Part shown: in pieces, positions 52,545 to 60,862 of the stretch
Layout of the letters: every line of letters starts with the position of its first letter
Numbering within the stretch: position 1 is the first letter of the stretch
Assembly: GCA_002440745.1 (NCBI GenBank)
Contig: DJVB01000039.1
Span: 13,795 to 77,794 of the forward strand
Direction of reading: 5' to 3'
DNA length: 64,000 nucleotides
Source: Bacteroidales bacterium UBA6267
GTDB taxonomy: Bacteria; Bacteroidota; Bacteroidia; Bacteroidales; UBA1556
Made by a program: the position numbers and the translations under genes
The notes under the pieces: model-generated
Seen by the model: the letters and a program-made list of their open reading frames with translations, nothing else
What the model was told of the DNA's origin: nothing
Database searches by the model: none

Positions 52545-53593
52545 TAGAAGAAAAATATCAAGATCCTGAAGAAGATCAGGAAGACGTTGAACTTTACGAG
52601 CATTATAAAATAGAGGTCGATCCGGGTCAAACAATGCTGCGAATCGATAAATTCTTAATGGGGCGGATTGAAAACGTTTCGAGAAACAAAATTCAAATGG
52701 CTGCCACTGCCGGAAACATCTTGGTTGATGGCAAATCAGTCAAACAAAACTATCGTGTAAAGCCTCGTGATGTCATTACTATTTTGATGAGTAAGCCACC
52801 ACGAATTACGGAAATCTTTCCTGAAGATATACCTTTAAACATCGTTTATGAAGACGATTTTCTATTGGTGGTCGATAAGCCGGCCGGTTTGGTGGTGCAT
52901 CCCGGATATGGAAATTTCACCGGAACTATGCTCAATGGATTGCTTTTCCACATGAAAGATGAGATGGCAAAGAATCCTGACAAAGCACCGCTTTTGGCTC
53001 ATCGAATCGACAAAGACACTTCAGGATTAATACTTGTGGGCAAGGACGAGCGAACACAAGCATTATTGGCGAGGCAGTTTTTTTATCATACCATTAAAAG
53101 ACAATATCTTGCCATGGTTTGGGGAATTCCAAAAGAAGACGAGGGCACCATCACAGGACATATTGGACGCAGTTTGAAAGACCGCAGAGTAATGACCGTT
53201 TTTCCGGATGGAAGCTATGGAAAACATGCGGTAACCCATTATTCGGTTGTGGAAAAATTTGGCTATGTTTCATTGGTCGAATGCCGGCTCGAAACCGGCC
53301 GCACCCATCAAATCAGAGCTCACCTCAAACATATTGGCCATCCGTTGTTTAGCGATTCCACTTATGGTGGGGATCAAATTTTAAAAGGAACAACATTTAC
53401 GAAATACAAACAATTTGTCCAAAACTGCTTTAAAATCATTCCTCGGCAAGCACTTCATGCTCAGACACTTGGATTCTATCACCCCATCTTAGAAAAGGAA
53501 TTAGAGTTTTTCTCGAAACTTCCTGACGATATGAATGAATTGATAGAAAAATGGAGAGGCTATGTTTCAAACCGTAATTTCGAAGAAGAATGA
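52541..53593 (+). CDS. RluD-type RluA-family pseudouridine synthase
   Basis: A 350-residue cytosolic enzyme converting uridine to pseudouridine in RNA. An S4 domain occupies about 25-85 (LRIDKFLMGRIENVSRNKIQ), and the catalytic domain follows (IVYEDDFLLVVDKPAGLVVH, then HRIDKDTSGLILVGKD with catalytic Asp157, and ETGRTHQIRAHLKHIGHPLF). The domain order and HRxDxxTSG motif are RluA-family; RluD is the likely subtype by length and S4 domain. The ATG at 52541 overlaps the T9SS gene by 4 nt. Later genes could be co-transcribed. Confidence 0.93.
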   Translation: MIEEKYQDPEEDQEDVELYEHYKIEVDPGQTMLRIDKFLMGRIENVSRNKIQMAATAGNILVDGKSVKQNYRVKPRDVITILMSKPPRITEIFPEDIPLNIVYEDDFLLVVDKPAGLVVHPGYGNFTGTMLNGLLFHMKDEMAKNPDKAPLLAHRIDKDTSGLILVGKDERTQALLARQFFYHTIKRQYLAMVWGIPKEDEGTITGHIGRSLKDRRVMTVFPDGSYGKHAVTHYSVVEKFGYVSLVECRLETGRTHQIRAHLKHIGHPLFSDSTYGGDQILKGTTFTKYKQFVQNCFKIIPRQALHAQTLGFYHPILEKELEFFSKLPDDMNELIEKWRGYVSNRNFEEE

Positions 53594-53636
53594 AGAGAAA
53601 ACCGGCTTGTGTTTGAGAATCAATTTTTGAAATGAC

Positions 53637-54497
53637 ATGAGAAAAATTAACAACTATCTATCTATGATAAAGTTTGCGCACAGCATCTTTGCATTGCCTT
53701 TTGCGCTGATTGGCTTTTTTATGGCTCTTCATATAAATGAGATTCAATTTGATTATATGAAGCTGATTTACATTGTATTGGCAATGGTTTTTGCACGAAA
53801 TGCCGCAATGGGTTTCAATCGATATATCGACCGCAATATCGACAAAGATAATCCACGAACCAATAATCGAGAACTCCCGGCAGGAATAATCAAACCCCAT
53901 GCTGCATTGATTTTTGTAATTATAAATTCACTTCTTTTTTGGGGTGTAACCTGGTTTATCAACAACCTGACTTTTGCTTTAGCTCCCGTAGCACTTTTAG
54001 TTGTTTTGGGATATAGCCTTACTAAACGAATCACTGCGCTTTGCCATTTGATTTTAGGACTTGGTCTTAGTTTAAGTCCGATTGGTGCTTATCTGTCCGT
54101 TACCGGCGCCTTCGATCATTGGGCACCAATTTCCCTTTCTTTTGCTGTTCTATTTTGGACTGCCGGTTTCGATATCATCTATGCCCTTCAGGATGTCGAA
54201 TTCGACCAAGAGAAAAATCTTTACTCCATTCCACAAACTTTCGGAAGACCTAAGTCGCTATTTATCAGCCGAATACTACATATAGTCTCGGGCTTTTTGA
54301 TTCTTCTGACAGGCTATATTATGGAAGCTAACTATATCTATTTTATTGGGAGCGCAGTCTTTATAGCTTTTCTCATAAATCAACATAGAATTATTAAAAT
54401 TGATGATCTTTCAAAAGTCAATTTGGCATTTTTCACTATGAATGGCTTGGCAAGTTTAGTTTTTGGAATATTTTCTATACTTTCGTTTTACCTTTAA
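53637..54497 (+). CDS. UbiA-family prenyltransferase (menaquinone pathway, MqnP-like)
   Basis: A 286-residue polytopic enzyme that attaches a polyprenyl chain to an aromatic acceptor. Two aspartate motifs are visible: NRYIDRNIDKD (Asn61, Asp65, Asp69) and DIIYALQDVEFD from residue 179. Length and motifs match the UbiA superfamily, subgroup annotated as 4-hydroxybenzoate polyprenyltransferase, which in Bacteroidota corresponds to MqnP of the futalosine route. That choice is inference; MenA is an alternative. It starts 43 nt after the pseudouridine synthase and would supply quinone to the bd oxidase. Confidence 0.87.
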   Translation: MRKINNYLSMIKFAHSIFALPFALIGFFMALHINEIQFDYMKLIYIVLAMVFARNAAMGFNRYIDRNIDKDNPRTNNRELPAGIIKPHAALIFVIINSLLFWGVTWFINNLTFALAPVALLVVLGYSLTKRITALCHLILGLGLSLSPIGAYLSVTGAFDHWAPISLSFAVLFWTAGFDIIYALQDVEFDQEKNLYSIPQTFGRPKSLFISRILHIVSGFLILLTGYIMEANYIYFIGSAVFIAFLINQHRIIKIDDLSKVNLAFFTMNGLASLVFGIFSILSFYL

Positions 54498-54625
54498 AAT
54501 ATATACCCGACTTTGGAAAACCTTAACTTTAAAATGACATAGTTTTTGACCTATTCGTGAAGTTATATCAACTTAATTTATGAATTGATTTTTGGCAAGA
54601 TTAGGTAAATAAAGGAATTTCTATG

Positions 54626-54633
54626 TAATTTTG
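54626..54633 (+). promoter_or_regulatory. -7 element for the TPR gene
   Basis: TAATTTTG, a perfect TAnnTTTG, about 43 nt before the ATG at 54677. Confidence 0.4.
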
Positions 54634-54676
54634 GCCCCAATTAAAGCGTTTATTAACAAACCAACACCATGGAATA

Positions 54677-55108
54677 ATGATTAAATTAGTGTTCATCATA
54701 GTTTTAACGGCAATATTATCTGTAAATCTCCACGCACAGGAAAATGAAGGAGAAACATATTTCAAAAAAGCCAACGAATTTTTTGATTCTAAGGATTATA
54801 AAACAGCAATATTATACTGTGATTCAACCATTTTGTCCAATGCAGGTCATGAGGAAGCCTATGCTTTCAGAGGTGTTTGCAAATATTTTGAAAAGCAGTT
54901 TAGCGAAGCAATTAAGGATTTCGACTTAGCACTAATTCTTGTTCCGGGATATGCCGAGGTGTATTTTTATCGTGGATTATCCTATTTGGAGTTGGAAAAT
55001 AATAAGAAAGCCTGTGATGATTTTACCGAAGCGTATAATTTGGGTTTTAAAAAGGCCATGAAACTAATTGTAAAACATTGTGAAATAGAAGAAAATAAAG
55101 CAGACTAA
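54677..55108 (+). CDS. Small secreted tetratricopeptide-repeat protein
   Basis: A 143-residue exported protein with signal peptide 1-21 (SVNLHAQ) and three TPR units at about 25-125, for example EAYAFRGVCKYFEKQFSEAI and EVYFYRGLSYLELENNKKAC. TPRs mediate protein contacts in the periplasm or at the outer membrane; no enzymatic part exists. It lies upstream of the sigma factor gene but 87 nt separate them, so it is probably an independent unit. Confidence 0.85.
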   Translation: MIKLVFIIVLTAILSVNLHAQENEGETYFKKANEFFDSKDYKTAILYCDSTILSNAGHEEAYAFRGVCKYFEKQFSEAIKDFDLALILVPGYAEVYFYRGLSYLELENNKKACDDFTEAYNLGFKKAMKLIVKHCEIEENKAD

Positions 55109-55195
55109 TAAGAATCATTCTTATTTGTAAAGAAATATGCAACTAATCAGCGTGAAATATTGTCTCCCTAACCCACTGCAAAAACCGAAGTGCTA

Positions 55196-55741
55196 ATGCT
55201 CAACGACGAGGAAATCTTAAGAGGATGCCGAGCCGGGGATGCAGAGGCGCAAAAGGAGTTATACGACAAGTATTCTCCCAAGCTTTGGCCAATTTGTCTG
55301 AGGTACGCCAAAAACGTTATGTCGGCCGAAGACATCATGCAAGAGGGATTTATTCGTATTTATAGATATATTAACGATTATAAAGGAGAAGGTTCATTTG
55401 AAGGATGGTTGCGCAGAGTGATGGTAAACACCGCAATTAACTATTATAAGAAGAATTTGCAACAGAAAATGGAGAAAGATATCGATGAGGTATTCGATAT
55501 TTCGATTCGTGAAGCCGATGCAATTTCACAAATGACAACGGAAGAAATTCTTGCTGTCGTTCAGACGTTACCTGATGGTTATCGTACCATTTTCAACCTG
55601 TTTGTGATTGAAGGATTTTCACACAAGGTAATTGCCGAAACTTTAGGAATTACCGAAAACACTTCAAAATCACAACTATCCCGTGCAAGAGTCCTCCTCC
55701 AACATAAAATCAACAAAATATATAGAACTGATAATGATTGA
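55196..55741 (+). CDS. ECF-type RNA polymerase sigma factor
   Basis: A 181-residue sigma-70 family protein. Region 2 at about 20-90 includes LYDKYSPKLWPICLRYAKNV and SAEDIMQEGFIRIYRYI; region 4 at about 120-175 includes LPDGYRTIFNLFVIEGFSHK and a helix-turn-helix (IAETLGITENTSKSQLSRAR). No region 3 is present, so it is ECF-type. The ATG at 55196 is chosen; a GTG at 55190 would add two residues. Its stop overlaps the next gene by 8 nt, whose N-terminus resembles an anti-sigma factor. Confidence 0.93.
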   Translation: MLNDEEILRGCRAGDAEAQKELYDKYSPKLWPICLRYAKNVMSAEDIMQEGFIRIYRYINDYKGEGSFEGWLRRVMVNTAINYYKKNLQQKMEKDIDEVFDISIREADAISQMTTEEILAVVQTLPDGYRTIFNLFVIEGFSHKVIAETLGITENTSKSQLSRARVLLQHKINKIYRTDND

Positions 55742-57272
55742 AAATTTCGACGAAATATTAAAAGCGAAACTGTCTGATGCCGTTTCTGCACCACCTGATG
55801 GGTTATGGAGCAAGATTGAGCAAAATATAGTTCCGTCATCTGTTCCAACCGACGAAGCCGTCCGATCGAAATTGGCCAACTCCGAAATAACTCCACCGGT
55901 TCATCTTTGGAAAAAAATCGCAGCCTCTCTAAAACCAAATGTACCTATCTATAAACTCCCCATATTCAGACGTATTGCCGCCGCAGTTTTAATTCTCAGT
56001 TCGCTCTCTTATATTTATTTTGCGAATCCTTTTACTGAAACTATCGAACCAAATATTGCTAAATCTGAACCTAATACACCTGCTTACCAATTAGATAATG
56101 AGCCTTCGATATCAGATACGAAATCTCCTGATTTTCAACCCAATACCTCAGATATTTCAATAGTTTCCCAAACTCCGAATACCACAACTGCTATTGAGAA
56201 ACCTCAACATTCTCAATCTCAGAATATTGTTAGTCAAGTTGTTGAGTCGCAAAACGACTTCTCCATTATAGAACCTATTGAAAATACTGAAGAAATTCCA
56301 TATTTAGCAGCAAATCGAAATGCAATATCGACAGTCATTTATCAGCCTATTCCAATCGCTAATACTGAAATCAATAAAGTTCAAGCTGAGGAAGAGCCAA
56401 CAGTTGAAACTATTTCAACCAATGAAACTAAAAATGCTGAAGGTATAGCTGAATTACCGGTGGAGATAGCCCTAAAAGATACGGCGAAAATTGAAGATCC
56501 AATTATCGCTTCAAATCAATCGACTGAAATTCAAAACAATGAGGACGTTATTAAACCAAATAGCCTACCTTTGAATCCACGAGATATTGATAAAAAAGGA
56601 TTGAGTTTGCATTATAGCCCTTCACGTTTGAATACCGGTTTGAAAGATTTAAATCAACATGAAATAGATTTAACATTTACTTACCAAAACGTAAATATCA
56701 TAGCTGAACTCGGACTCGGATTTGGTATGAATGAAGAAAAAACACCTTATTCCATCGACTACTCGAGATATGAGTTTGTGAAAATGCAATTTGTAACTGA
56801 TTCATTAAGTTTTACTTATGATCCTGTTAATCAAACCTATACGCCTGTAGCTTTTGGGCATCAGGAAATGGTTTATGATGACGTTGACCATAGTTTTTCC
56901 TCCATAGCTCTTACCCAAAACTACTGGATGAATATTCCACTAAATGTAGGCTACATAAAAAATTTCAAAAGATTTGCTCTAAAAGCGGGTGTTGGAATCA
57001 AGTATTCTGTCTTGTTATCTTCTAAAGTACGAGGACTCTACGAACTTGACAATCAGTCGATAATGAGGAATATGTACTTTCCATCACAAAATAGAACAAA
57101 AACCAATATATGCTATAATTTAAACGCAGGAATCATTTTCAGGCTGAATGAACGATTACACTTCAATACCGAAGCAGTAGCATTATTTTATCAATCTCCG
57201 GTTTATGCCGAAAGCACACAACGCGCTTATGGATATGGACTTAGAACCGGTTTTACCTATTATTTCTTATAA
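55734..57272 (+). CDS. Anti-sigma-like protein with membrane helix and barrel-like C-terminal domain
   Basis: A 512-residue protein. The N-terminus has two copies of a short motif, AVSAPPDGLWSKIE (about 14-28) and EITPPVHLWKKIA (about 50-63). A single helix follows at about 80-100 (RIAAAVLILSSLSYIYFA). A disordered Pro/Glu/Asn-rich linker runs to about 300, then a C-terminal beta region with strands such as VGYIKNFKRFALKAGVGIKY and GYGLRTGFTYYFL. This matches Bacteroidota proteins in which a cytoplasmic anti-sigma-like part, inner-membrane helix and barrel-like part are joined. It overlaps the sigma gene by 8 nt, so both are co-made. Confidence 0.75.
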   Translation: MIENFDEILKAKLSDAVSAPPDGLWSKIEQNIVPSSVPTDEAVRSKLANSEITPPVHLWKKIAASLKPNVPIYKLPIFRRIAAAVLILSSLSYIYFANPFTETIEPNIAKSEPNTPAYQLDNEPSISDTKSPDFQPNTSDISIVSQTPNTTTAIEKPQHSQSQNIVSQVVESQNDFSIIEPIENTEEIPYLAANRNAISTVIYQPIPIANTEINKVQAEEEPTVETISTNETKNAEGIAELPVEIALKDTAKIEDPIIASNQSTEIQNNEDVIKPNSLPLNPRDIDKKGLSLHYSPSRLNTGLKDLNQHEIDLTFTYQNVNIIAELGLGFGMNEEKTPYSIDYSRYEFVKMQFVTDSLSFTYDPVNQTYTPVAFGHQEMVYDDVDHSFSSIALTQNYWMNIPLNVGYIKNFKRFALKAGVGIKYSVLLSSKVRGLYELDNQSIMRNMYFPSQNRTKTNICYNLNAGIIFRLNERLHFNTEAVALFYQSPVYAESTQRAYGYGLRTGFTYYFL

Positions 57273-57275
57273 GGC

Positions 57276-59018
57276 ATGATTAGATATACCATCATATTGT
57301 TTTTCACTTTTCTATTTTTTAATCTGACGACTAAAAGTCAAATTTGTGAAGCCAAGTTTGATTATCGCATTTTGGATGATATTTCAAGCTACACTTATAA
57401 GTTTAACAATTTATCGCAGCATGATAGTGGCTTCACGGCAAATTATTTTTGGGATTTTGGGGATGGCAGTACGAGTAAACTGTATGAAACTGAGCACCAA
57501 TATCTTGCTGAGGGAATATATGTGGTTTCCTTAAAAATGCAGACCTCCAACAACTGCCATGACGTTTACACCGATACAATCCATGTTGAAAAAATAATTC
57601 CACCGGCCTGTATGGCATATTTTACCTTTGTGCAAGTGCCAACCGCACCGCTATATACTTATGCTTTCACTGATCACTCGTTTGCAGGAAGTAACGACTC
57701 AATATTAATCTGGTCTTGGAATTTTGGGGATGGTAGTAATTCTTCAGCACAACATCCACTGCATCAGTACAATAACACCGGGAATTTTGAGGTGATTTTG
57801 AATATTACCACAAAAACCGGTTGCCAGTCGTCCTATAGCTATATCATCACTATCAATCCGGGAGGAATAGCTTGCCAAGCTTCATTTTCGGCCAATGCTG
57901 ATAGTCTGACAAATCCATTAAAGGTGTATTTTCACGACAATTCCATTCACGCAACAAATATCATCTCATGGCAATGGTATTTTGATGATGGAGACAGCAG
58001 CAATCTCCAAGACCCAACTCATATATTTCCTTATGCAGGAATTTATTTTGTGCAGTTGAAAATCACCACTCAAAGTGGATGCTCCAGTTCTGTTTCGTAT
58101 CCGGTAAATGTGGCAAATCCTCAACCCTATAATCTTTGGGGAAGAGTTTATGCCGGGCCCTACACCATTGATAAATGTATTGCATACTTATATAAAGAAT
58201 ATCCAAATAACTATTTTAAGCCTATCGACACCGTGCGTTTAACCTCTGTGAACGATACCCTTGGGGTTTATTATTTCTTTCAAGTTCCGGAAGGCAAACA
58301 CAAAGTAAAAGTGCTTCTGCCTGACAGCTCCGTTTACAGCAAAGATTACGCACCAACCTATTACGGCGATAATGTTCTATGGAATAATGGTTTAACACTA
58401 AATCTTTTTCAAGATATTTCTTTGGCCAATGTGCTTTTGAATCCCACATTTCAAATCTCTGGCAATTGCCAAATATCGGGTTATGTATCGTCAAATAATG
58501 CCAATTTTTCCTCAGTAGATAATGTGGAAATCCTACTCTATAACCAAAATGCAGAAGTTGCAAATTATACTTTTACCGACACGAATGGCTATTTTGAGTT
58601 CAACGATTTAAGTACCGGTCAATATGTAATTTTAGGTGAAATTACAGGTCTTCAGTCCGATATCATTGGGGTCAATCTTTCTAATTCCTTCGACACTGTT
58701 TCAAATATTAGTTTCACTATTAATAAACATACTATCACTGGATTTAAAACGAATAATACTAAACCAATTAGTTTTAAAACATTCCCGAACCCCGCAAATC
58801 AATTCGTTCATTTCAGATTTGCTGAAGCCATAAACTCAAAACTTCAATATCAAATTTATTCCATTGAAGGTCAGCTGATTAACGAAGGCAACCTAATGAT
58901 TTCGGGAGGAGAAACTAATTTAGCCGTAAACCACCTTTTAAATGGTGTTTACATTATTAAGATTTACGACTCTAACCAATCATCACAATCTGTTTCACGA
59001 ATTATAATAAATCGTTAA
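57276..59018 (+). CDS. T9SS-secreted PKD-domain protein
   Basis: A 580-residue exported protein with signal peptide 1-22 (LTTKSQ). Three PKD domains each show the WxFGDG core: NYFWDFGDGSTS, WSWNFGDGSNSSAQHPLHQY and WQWYFDDGDSSNLQDPTHIF. A carboxypeptidase-regulatory-like domain follows at about 398-460 (FTDTNGYFEFNDLSTGQYVI), and a T9SS type A sorting domain ends the protein (FKTFPNPANQFVHFRF). It is probably an adhesin-like or glycan-binding surface protein. It begins 3 nt after the anti-sigma-like gene and so likely belongs to that transcript. Confidence 0.88.
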   Translation: MIRYTIILFFTFLFFNLTTKSQICEAKFDYRILDDISSYTYKFNNLSQHDSGFTANYFWDFGDGSTSKLYETEHQYLAEGIYVVSLKMQTSNNCHDVYTDTIHVEKIIPPACMAYFTFVQVPTAPLYTYAFTDHSFAGSNDSILIWSWNFGDGSNSSAQHPLHQYNNTGNFEVILNITTKTGCQSSYSYIITINPGGIACQASFSANADSLTNPLKVYFHDNSIHATNIISWQWYFDDGDSSNLQDPTHIFPYAGIYFVQLKITTQSGCSSSVSYPVNVANPQPYNLWGRVYAGPYTIDKCIAYLYKEYPNNYFKPIDTVRLTSVNDTLGVYYFFQVPEGKHKVKVLLPDSSVYSKDYAPTYYGDNVLWNNGLTLNLFQDISLANVLLNPTFQISGNCQISGYVSSNNANFSSVDNVEILLYNQNAEVANYTFTDTNGYFEFNDLSTGQYVILGEITGLQSDIIGVNLSNSFDTVSNISFTINKHTITGFKTNNTKPISFKTFPNPANQFVHFRFAEAINSKLQYQIYSIEGQLINEGNLMISGGETNLAVNHLLNGVYIIKIYDSNQSSQSVSRIIINR

Positions 59019-59200
59019 AAGGTTATTATCCCTTTTGATTAGTAATGGTATCTTCCGAATTCGTTTCAGATTTATTCAAAGAATTTTAACCTAAATGCAA
59101 CCTTTTTATACTACAATTGTCATTGCATTAGTTCAGAAAATTTGAATAAGATATTAAATAAGTTTGTTTCTTTTCTGTTTGTTTATTATTAATTGCTTGA

Positions 59201-59232
59201 GCAACCTTCTCCCCAAAGGTTGCTTTTTTTTT
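59201..59232 (+). terminator. Rho-independent terminator
   Basis: GCAACCTT (59201-59208) pairs with AAGGTTGC (59216-59223), followed by nine Ts. It is 183 nt past the PKD-protein stop codon, so the transcript either has a long 3' end or another RNA begins in between. Confidence 0.8.
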
Positions 59233-59395
59233 ACCCAATTCTATAAACTGAAGAACAAGTAAAAACAAATGCATTATCACTTCCAATACTACATGCCATA
59301 AGTGGAATACTTAAACTTGACTATGAACTATCTAAGCTTTTTAGAAGACACGATTTACATAAATAGAAACAAATCTGAGAATCCTTTTAATGTGC

Positions 59396-59427
59396 AAAAA
59401 AAAAAGCTGCCCCGGAAGGACAGCTCT
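59396..59427 (-). terminator. Terminator of the minus-strand T9SS gene
   Basis: Read on the minus strand: AGCTGTCC, a short loop, GGGGCAGCT, then about ten Ts. The stem has one mismatch. It is about 23 nt past the stop of the gene ending at 59450. Confidence 0.82.
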
Positions 59428-59449
59428 TTCAAAATGAGGTGAATAACGA

Positions 59450-60748
59450 TTAGTAAACAATCATTTTCTTGGTTACTTTGTTTGCACCGGCAGTAAGAGT
59501 GTAGTAATAAACACCTGATTTAAGGTTGCTACCATCCACAACTACATTGTGGTTTCCAGCGTTTTGTGAACCTTCATTCATTTCCATAACTTTAGCACCA
59601 GCCACATTGTAAACAGTTAAAGTTACGTCTGCTCTTTGGTCAAGAGTGTAGTTGATGGTAGTTGATGAATTGAAGGGGTTTGGTTGGTTTTGACCAACAG
59701 TTAAGTTATTGCGGTTTGCATCAGCAATACCGGTCTCATCTGCAGTAAGTAAAAACTCAATCCAGTGGTGCTCATAACCGTAACCGGCAACATAAGCATA
59801 AGAAGGAGCATAAACTGAACTAGTTGGACTAGACATCCAGTCACCAGGAAGGATATAAGAGCAATTCCAATCGAATTTTGTGTAGGTTGGCAAAGTACCA
59901 GCTCCACCTGCATCACCATTCTCTTCATTAGAGATAAATCTCATGTGATTAACAGAAGTGATTGTGTCATAGTTTGCATTCCAAGTGAAACCGGGAACGA
60001 ACTGAACAGTTGCTACAAAAGTTTTACCTGCAGCGATTTGAAAATTATTAAGAGAGAATTTGAAATAGTTGATACCGTTAGAAAGCGTATCATTTTCCAT
60101 ACCTGCTGTTAGAGGGAATTTGAAAGTAGTATATTTTGGATCAGTTGAATAGTAAATCAGGGGATCATGTTTAATACCTTTAAACCATAAAGTATCTGTA
60201 CCATAATCTGACATTACCCAAGGATTTCCACCTTGCTCCCAATAGTAATTTCCATCACCATTTTCGAGAACTTGAACCATTAAAGTATCAACAGCATTAG
60301 CAGTTGCAGGTAAACGGTAATAAATACAATAGAAACCAATACTATCAATCGTATAAGGCATTACCTCATTGATGTTTAACTCTGTTGCACTGGTAAACAC
60401 GCCTGATGTTGGATTGATAGCCTCACCAAGAGCATGAATCCAAGGACCGCTATAGCCAGAAGAATAGTTAACGAGGATTGTTGAATCAGGCCAAACATTA
60501 TTAGCCGTAGCTGTGGCAATATTACCAAGAAGATTGTCGAGCTCAAAACCGTAACCATACCATCTGCTTTCCAATGCTTTGTTCGCATCAGCGCGGTCAG
60601 TACGGAATTTTTGAACGTCCTTTTTGATTTTCATCATTTCACTTGCGGTGAATTGATCACTTTCTTTTTTAATTACAACACCTTGATTTTGAGCCATTGC
60701 CCAGCCAAAACCAATCATAAGTGCTAACGTAAGATAAAACTTTCTCAT
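59450..60748 (-). CDS. T9SS-secreted protein of unknown function
   Basis: A 432-residue exported protein with signal peptide (MRKFYLTLALMIGFGWAMAQ) and beta-rich sequence. The C-terminus is a T9SS type A sorting domain: QNQPNPFNSSTTINYTLDQR followed by NLKSGVYYYTLTAG and KKMIVY. The frame opens 31 codons upstream at 60841 but the ATG at 60748 starts the signal peptide. No family is recognised for residues 25-340. Its strong terminator, short leader and clear promoter suggest an abundantly made cargo. Confidence 0.8.
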   Translation of the reverse strand: MRKFYLTLALMIGFGWAMAQNQGVVIKKESDQFTASEMMKIKKDVQKFRTDRADANKALESRWYGYGFELDNLLGNIATATANNVWPDSTILVNYSSGYSGPWIHALGEAINPTSGVFTSATELNINEVMPYTIDSIGFYCIYYRLPATANAVDTLMVQVLENGDGNYYWEQGGNPWVMSDYGTDTLWFKGIKHDPLIYYSTDPKYTTFKFPLTAGMENDTLSNGINYFKFSLNNFQIAAGKTFVATVQFVPGFTWNANYDTITSVNHMRFISNEENGDAGGAGTLPTYTKFDWNCSYILPGDWMSSPTSSVYAPSYAYVAGYGYEHHWIEFLLTADETGIADANRNNLTVGQNQPNPFNSSTTINYTLDQRADVTLTVYNVAGAKVMEMNEGSQNAGNHNVVVDGSNLKSGVYYYTLTAGANKVTKKMIVY

Positions 60749-60799
60749 AGTTGCTTTGTTTAAATTAATAAATATAGTTTTAGATAATTCTGTAAGTTG

Positions 60800-60807
60800 C
60801 AAAGATA
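60800..60807 (-). promoter_or_regulatory. -7 element for the minus-strand T9SS gene
   Basis: The minus strand reads TATCTTTG, a perfect TAnnTTTG, predicting a leader of about 45 nt before the start at 60748. It lies inside the rejected upstream extension of the reading frame. Confidence 0.5.
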
Positions 60808-60862
60808 TACAATTTCTAAATATTAAGTTGATGTTAGACAATAATTTCTAAAAAAGGTTGTA

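Larger units (their letters stand above)
59019..59449. other. Intergenic region, 431 nt, holding two terminators and a possible small transcript
   Basis: A spacer between the convergent PKD-protein gene and the T9SS gene. It contains plus- and minus-strand terminators (listed separately). A -7-like TAAGTTTG at 59159-59166, with TTTG at 59141-59144 and only a 14-nt gap, sits 35 nt before the plus-strand hairpin, so a transcript of about 60 nt is conceivable. No protein-coding frame is convincing. Confidence 0.45.
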
